From UBA6623 sp965217195 (GTDB taxonomy: Bacteria > Acidobacteriota > Terriglobia > Bryobacterales > UBA6623), in assembly GCA_965217195.1 (NCBI GenBank), contig CBDCHL010000003.1, positions 434,001-498,000 of the forward strand: a stretch of DNA of 64,000 nucleotides, read 5' to 3'. The translations under genes and the position numbers were made by a program. The notes beneath the pieces are model-generated. The model searched no databases. It saw only the letters and a program-made list of their open reading frames with translations, and was not told the origin of the DNA. This document shows positions 60,065 to 64,000 of this stretch, one piece after another. Within the stretch, counting starts at the first letter, position 1, and every line of letters begins with the position of its first letter.

Positions 60065-60850
60065 ACGGGTTACAGGGTTCACATTGCGTTGCCCGCACGG
60101 CCTCCCGAAACCTTCTCCTCTGACTGCTAGGCTTGAAGGCGGAACAAAAACGTCCGCGGCGGTCTAACAAGAGCGGTCACTAGTTGATCCGACGTCACCC
60201 CCTCCTGATCCCGGCTGCCGTAGCGGCGGGGAACCAATGGCGATACGATCAATGATCGTGAACGGGAAGCGGATGGAGGTCGTGACCGAAGTTGAAGTGA
60301 GGTCAGTCCCGATGACGACGAGAAGCACTGCCGGCAGGAGAACCGAGCCTAGTTGGCGGCCTTTCCCGGATGGGAAGCGGCATGCGATGAAACAGGGCGA
60401 GCGCGTAGTCCCGCGCTTTCCGATGTGGATGTGGTGGCGCTGGGTTGTGGGCGTGCCCACTGATTGCCGTGCCCATACCACGAAATCGCCACGTTGGTCC
60501 CAGGTCGCAGCTTGGCGGCGACCGGTGTCTCGTCGCAGAGATACCGCCGGCTCGCGTGAAGGGAGGATCAGGAACGCGCCGGATGCTTCTGAAGAAAGCC
60601 TCCTCTGGCCGGTTCACCCACTGGCCTTTGATCGTTTGCGATTCAGCGCCGAAGTGCCACGAGTAGATCGTCTCGCGGCCGGTCGCGGACAACGGAATGC
60701 TGGGAACATCCGGGGTAAAGCTACTCGCCCCAAGGCTGATAAAGGGTAATTTTGACGCTGGGCTGATCTCCTTTGAACGCTCTGGTGCTTTAATCGTGTC
60801 GTCCTCGCTGCCAGAGTCCGAACAAAAAATATTTGGTTTGAAGAACGGTC
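60065..60850. other. Long interval without a recognisable gene
   Basis: About 785 bp. Several long open frames exist on both strands (e.g. + 60237-60749, - 60303-60692), but composition is Arg/Pro-rich as expected of shadows and I find no family motif or RBS. A decayed gene is possible. Confidence 0.4.
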
Positions 60851-61954
60851 ATGCGGACTGTCGCACGAATAAATCGCACCCGGCTGCGAGACAACTTTCG
60901 AGCTGTTTGCACGACGGCGGGTACACAGGTTGCCGTCCTCCCGGTGATCAAAGGCGACGGCTATGGACACGGCGCCGTCGAGGTGGCGAGGACGCTGGCC
61001 GAAGCTGGAGCGAAACAATTCGCTGTCGCTTCGGCCGAGGAAGCTTTCACCCTGCGTACCGCGGGTATCGCCGAGGACATCGTTATCTTGTGCGGCCTCC
61101 AGCCGACTGAAGAGGCGGATGCCGCTGCGCTCGGCTTGATTCCCATGGTGCAAACGCCCGGCCAGCTCGCCCGTTGGAGCAAGCAGGTTGAGTCGAGCGC
61201 CGAGACGCTTCCCTACCACCTCGAAATCGACTCCGGCATGACGCGTGTGGGATTCGACGCGGATCGACCGGCGAAAATAGCTGCCGCAATCAAGGCCGCC
61301 GAAGGGCCTCGGCTCGCGGGGTTGGCGACCCATTTCGCGTCGGCACAGGATTTCACGACCCCGCAAACCGAGCAACAACTGGAAACGTTTCGTGCCGCTA
61401 TCAAGGCCTTGGCTGCCGAAGGCATCCGCCCGCCGCTGATCCACATGGCGAACAGCGCCGCACTCGCCTACCGCCCCGATCTGGCAGCCGATATGGTCCG
61501 CCCCGGCCTGGCGCTCTACGGCTATATCAGTCCGCCCCGCGGCAAAGCGCCCGCGCCACGGCTCAAGGTCCGGCCGGTCCTTGAATGGTGTGCGTCGATT
61601 CTGAGCGTTCGTGATGTCAGGGCCGGAGCAAGGCTTGGGTACGACGGAACCTATCGCGCCTCCGAGCCGATGCGCGTCGGCGTAGTGAGCGTGGGCTACG
61701 GAGACGGGCTCGATCGCCGTCTCTCCAACGGCGGGGAAGTCTTGGTCAACCGCCGGCGTTGCCCTATCGTCGGCCTTGTCAGCATGGACGTCACGCTCAT
61801 CGATCTTCGCCCCGCCCCCGAAGCCGCCCCCGGAGACGAAGTGACCCTCATCGGCGACGGCCTCGATGCGCAATCCATGGCGGACCATTGCGGAACCATC
61901 GCCTACGAAATCCTGTGCCGCATCTCGCCCCGAGTCTCCCGCGCGTACGTCTAA
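60851..61954 (+). CDS. alr: Alanine racemase
   Basis: 367 residues. The PLP lysine lies in VLPVIKGDGYGHGAVEVART (Lys34). SGMTRVGF, HMANSAALAYRPDLAADMVR, PGLALYGYISPP and VSVGYGDGLDRRLSNGGEV are family signatures, as is the C-terminal beta-domain (CPIVGLVSMDVTLIDLRPAP with the substrate-side residues). It provides D-alanine for peptidoglycan. It starts without a clear RBS and precedes the metallohydrolase gene by 21 bp. Confidence 0.93.
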   Translation: MRTVARINRTRLRDNFRAVCTTAGTQVAVLPVIKGDGYGHGAVEVARTLAEAGAKQFAVASAEEAFTLRTAGIAEDIVILCGLQPTEEADAAALGLIPMVQTPGQLARWSKQVESSAETLPYHLEIDSGMTRVGFDADRPAKIAAAIKAAEGPRLAGLATHFASAQDFTTPQTEQQLETFRAAIKALAAEGIRPPLIHMANSAALAYRPDLAADMVRPGLALYGYISPPRGKAPAPRLKVRPVLEWCASILSVRDVRAGARLGYDGTYRASEPMRVGVVSVGYGDGLDRRLSNGGEVLVNRRRCPIVGLVSMDVTLIDLRPAPEAAPGDEVTLIGDGLDAQSMADHCGTIAYEILCRISPRVSRAYV

Positions 61955-61975
61955 GCTGAATGGGGGTTAAAGCCG

Positions 61976-63595
61976 ATGAGAAGTCCCACGGCCCGGAAGA
62001 CGTGCCTGTTCGGCGCTGTGGTAGCGCTGAGCGTCAATCCAACCTCGGCCCACGAGCCAAGCAAAGCTGCCTTTCTGGCTGCTCAACAGGTAGAAAAGGA
62101 AAGCTCGGCGGCGCGCTCACCGGACAAGAATCGCAAGCGTTGTCAGTTGACAATCGATCTGGTCGATGCGGAAAGTGGCCGCTCTTTGCCGGGGACGGTG
62201 CGCCTCACGATCCTACCGGAAGGCGAACCCTGGCCGCTCGATGAACTCATCAAACGCCGCAACGACTGGTACACCATGCCCGCTCGGGCCACGGTGGCGG
62301 TTCCCCAGGCAAAGCTCAAGATCGAGGCCATTCACGGTCTCGGAACGGAAACCGCCCAACGCACCGTAGATCTCACCGGCAAACAGAAAGCCGAAATTAA
62401 GCTGCCGTTGAAGCATTTTTACGATGCTGCAGCGAAGGGTTGGCGCTCCGGCAACACCCACCTGCACCTGATGAAGCAAACGCGGGCGGAGGCCGACCGC
62501 TATTTGCGCACGGTCCCAAAGGCCGACGGCCTTGATCTGGTTTTCCTTTCGCATCTCGAGCGGGTTCCGGACGACGAGACCTATATCTCGAACCGTTACA
62601 GCGCCGGCGATTTGAAGAAACTCTCCGAAGCCGGCGTCCCGTTCGGCAACGGCGAAGAGCATCGACATAACTTCGAGGCTTACGGGGAAGGCTACGGGCA
62701 CGTCATGTTGCTCAACATCAACAAGCTGATTCAGCCTGTCAGCATCGGTCCCGGCATCATGAAGAAAGGAACGGACGGTATTCCACTGCAGCGCGGGATC
62801 AAGCAGGCCCACCGGCAGGGCGCCACCGCCATCTGGTGCCACAACAACTCCGGCCTGGAAGATATTCCGAACTGGATGGCGGGGATGCTCGACGCGCAAA
62901 ACATATTTGACGGCGGCCCGCATACCCCCTACGACCGTACCTTCTACCGCTACTTGAACCTCGGTCTGAAGGTCCCGTTTTCGACCGGTACCGACTGGTT
63001 CATCTTCGACTTTTCGCGGGCCTACGTCCCTATCGATGCGCCCGTTTCAAGCAAGGACTGGCTGCGGGCGCTGGCCTCGGGCCGCTCCTACATCACGAAC
63101 GGAACCTTCCTCGAGTTCCGAGTGGGCGACAGTGATGTGGGCGATACCATTGAGCAAACAAAGCCGGTCGGCCTTCCGGTCAGGGGACGCGCCGTCGGCC
63201 GCAACGATTTCCGGGAGATTGAATTGATTCATAACGGGAAGGTCGTTCATTCGGCCGGCAGCAAGCCCGTGGCAGGGCACTTCGAAGCCGAGATGAACTT
63301 CGCGCTCGTCGTCGACCGGCCGGGCTGGGTCGCCCTGCGAATTCCGTGGGAGAACAATGAGAACGAGCTAGGCCACCCCCTCCGCGCTCACACCAGCCCC
63401 GTCTACATTGAGCTCGCCGGCAAGCGAATCTTCGAGCCTGAAGTCGCCCGAGAGCTAATCGCCGAGATGGAAGAGGGCATCAAAACCATCGAGGCCAAGG
63501 CGACCTTCGCGAACGACCAGGAACGCAGAGCTGTCTTGAACGTCCACGAGGAGGGTATCGCGATCCTGCGCCGGCGGCTTGAGAAGAACAAATAG
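61976..63595 (+). CDS. CehA/McbA-like metallohydrolase, exported
   Basis: 539 residues with a signal peptide (CLFGAVVALSVNPTSAH). A beta-sandwich at ~50-140 (CQLTIDLVDAESGRSLPGTV) is followed by a PHP-type metal-binding domain: GNTHLHLMKQTR, LVFLSHLERVP, GEEHRHNFEAYGEGYGHVML, AIWCHNNSGLEDIPN and STGTDWFIF. The histidine/aspartate set fits the CehA/McbA family of carbamate-hydrolase-like PHP enzymes. A long C-terminal beta domain and a helix (EMEEGIKTIEAKATFANDQE) end it. Substrate unknown; its proximity to alr does not explain its role. Confidence 0.85.
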   Translation: MRSPTARKTCLFGAVVALSVNPTSAHEPSKAAFLAAQQVEKESSAARSPDKNRKRCQLTIDLVDAESGRSLPGTVRLTILPEGEPWPLDELIKRRNDWYTMPARATVAVPQAKLKIEAIHGLGTETAQRTVDLTGKQKAEIKLPLKHFYDAAAKGWRSGNTHLHLMKQTRAEADRYLRTVPKADGLDLVFLSHLERVPDDETYISNRYSAGDLKKLSEAGVPFGNGEEHRHNFEAYGEGYGHVMLLNINKLIQPVSIGPGIMKKGTDGIPLQRGIKQAHRQGATAIWCHNNSGLEDIPNWMAGMLDAQNIFDGGPHTPYDRTFYRYLNLGLKVPFSTGTDWFIFDFSRAYVPIDAPVSSKDWLRALASGRSYITNGTFLEFRVGDSDVGDTIEQTKPVGLPVRGRAVGRNDFREIELIHNGKVVHSAGSKPVAGHFEAEMNFALVVDRPGWVALRIPWENNENELGHPLRAHTSPVYIELAGKRIFEPEVARELIAEMEEGIKTIEAKATFANDQERRAVLNVHEEGIAILRRRLEKNK

Positions 63596-63608
63596 GGATT
63601 AGGCCGAG

Positions 63609-63623
63609 GTCCGGTTTCCGGAC
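63609..63623. terminator. Short hairpin after the metallohydrolase gene
   Basis: GTCCGG-TTT-CCGGAC, 6-bp stem with 3-nt loop, 14 bp after the stop. No T-run; weak as a terminator. Confidence 0.3.
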
Positions 63624-63740
63624 TCATACCGAACGAAATAGTCCAAGTACATCCTGAACACTTTCGAAGCTCGGACCTGGGCAAGACTCGGCGGCAGCCG
63701 GAAAGGGCGGGAAAGGGATGGAAGCGCGGCCGATTCCTTC

Positions 63741-64000
63741 CTACTCGGTGCGAACCAGCACATCGTGCCCGGTCCCGAGGTCAGCGGCGGCGGGCGTCAC
63801 GATCGTATTGTTGTCGATGTAGATTTTCTCGTCCTTGTGAATCGCCCGGCGAACGTCGTCTTCACTGACGAACGGAACGACCGTAACTTCGGGCGCCGGT
63901 GGCGCGGGTGACGCCTCGGCTGCCGGAGCGTCCTGCGTCGATGCGGCAGCGGACCGACGCCCGCCCAGAAAGCGATCCACCACGGATGCGGCAGCGGTTG
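63741..64000 (-). CDS. C-terminal end of a protein with microcompartment-type tail motif (partial)
   Basis: The frame on the - strand is open to the window edge, so only the last ~86 residues are visible: an Ala/Pro-rich linker (STQDAPAAEASPAPPAPEVT) followed by VRRAIHKDEKIYIDNNTIVT and PAAADLGTGHDVLVRTE. The motif with KIYID...TIVTPAAxDLG resembles a ~45-residue tail found on enzymes associated with bacterial microcompartments. The main domain lies outside the window. Confidence 0.45.
   Translation of the reverse strand, partial: TAAASVVDRFLGGRRSAAASTQDAPAAEASPAPPAPEVTVVPFVSEDDVRRAIHKDEKIYIDNNTIVTPAAADLGTGHDVLVRTE

Noticed and set aside
60237..60749. A 170-residue + strand protein
   Set aside because: Arg/Pro-rich composition without motif, no RBS and competing frames of similar length; no support as a gene.

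Overview
The window looks like chromosomal DNA of a GC-rich Gram-negative bacterium, most probably an Acidobacteriota member. The reasons are two Oar-type TonB-dependent receptors with carboxypeptidase-regulatory-like N-termini, a Ser/Thr kinase with a C-terminal TPR tail, ASPIC/UnbV FG-GAP proteins, a PSCyt1-DUF1549-DUF1553 / DUF1501 pair, and many decayed insertion sequences. This assignment rests on gene content; no 16S gene or complete tRNA is present.

Layout. 1-6.8 kb: 3' part of a kinase-TPR gene, an Oar-type receptor, a truncated flavodoxin-like gene and a truncated integrase. 7.1-17.9 kb: a coherent envelope/polyamine locus, mostly on the + strand: phasin-like coiled coil, XpaC-like membrane protein, TelA, DUF4178, DUF2617, a lipoprotein with a Tyr/Gly-rich tail, DUF350, a K+ channel with RCK domain, a Tat-exported FAD amine-oxidase-like protein (- strand) and a membrane-fused spermidine synthase. 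I consider this the most interesting system in the window. 17.9-23.7 kb: mobile and broken DNA: a propeller-gene remnant, the 3' end of a tRNA-Val gene (att-like), two related IS630 elements in opposite orientation (one splits a cold-shock gene), a GYD protein, a zinc-ribbon protein and two copies of an unknown 68-residue protein. 23.9-34.1 kb: second Oar-type receptor, two FG-GAP/ASPIC proteins and a TPR protein; the second FG-GAP gene and the TPR gene share a duplicated promoter/leader of about 145 bp. 34.1-38.7 kb: a graveyard of gene fragments (two integrase/transposase types, lipase, antiporter, kinase) around an intact trkH. 38.7-43.5 kb: PSD1 cytochrome and DUF1501 pair.

43.9-54.3 kb: alcohol dehydrogenase-like enzyme, an att-like tRNA 3' fragment, a glycosyltransferase, a sodium:solute symporter with DUF3311 partner, an acetoin-dehydrogenase-type operon (E1 alpha, E1 beta, lipoyl-hydrolase fusion) bracketed by two copies of a 179-bp palindromic repeat, then signal peptidase I overlapping mannose-1-phosphate guanylyltransferase. 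54.5-64 kb: small coiled-coil protein, DUF3052, a second membrane-fused spermidine-synthase-like gene behind a small methyltransferase, a 199-bp MITE-like palindrome, a PQQ-propeller protein, alanine racemase, a CehA/McbA-like metallohydrolase and the C-terminal end of a protein leaving the window.

Recurring regulatory signs are an extended -10 box TGTATACT before several genes, and several families of palindromic repeats. All functions are inferred from recognised families and motifs; no searches were run.
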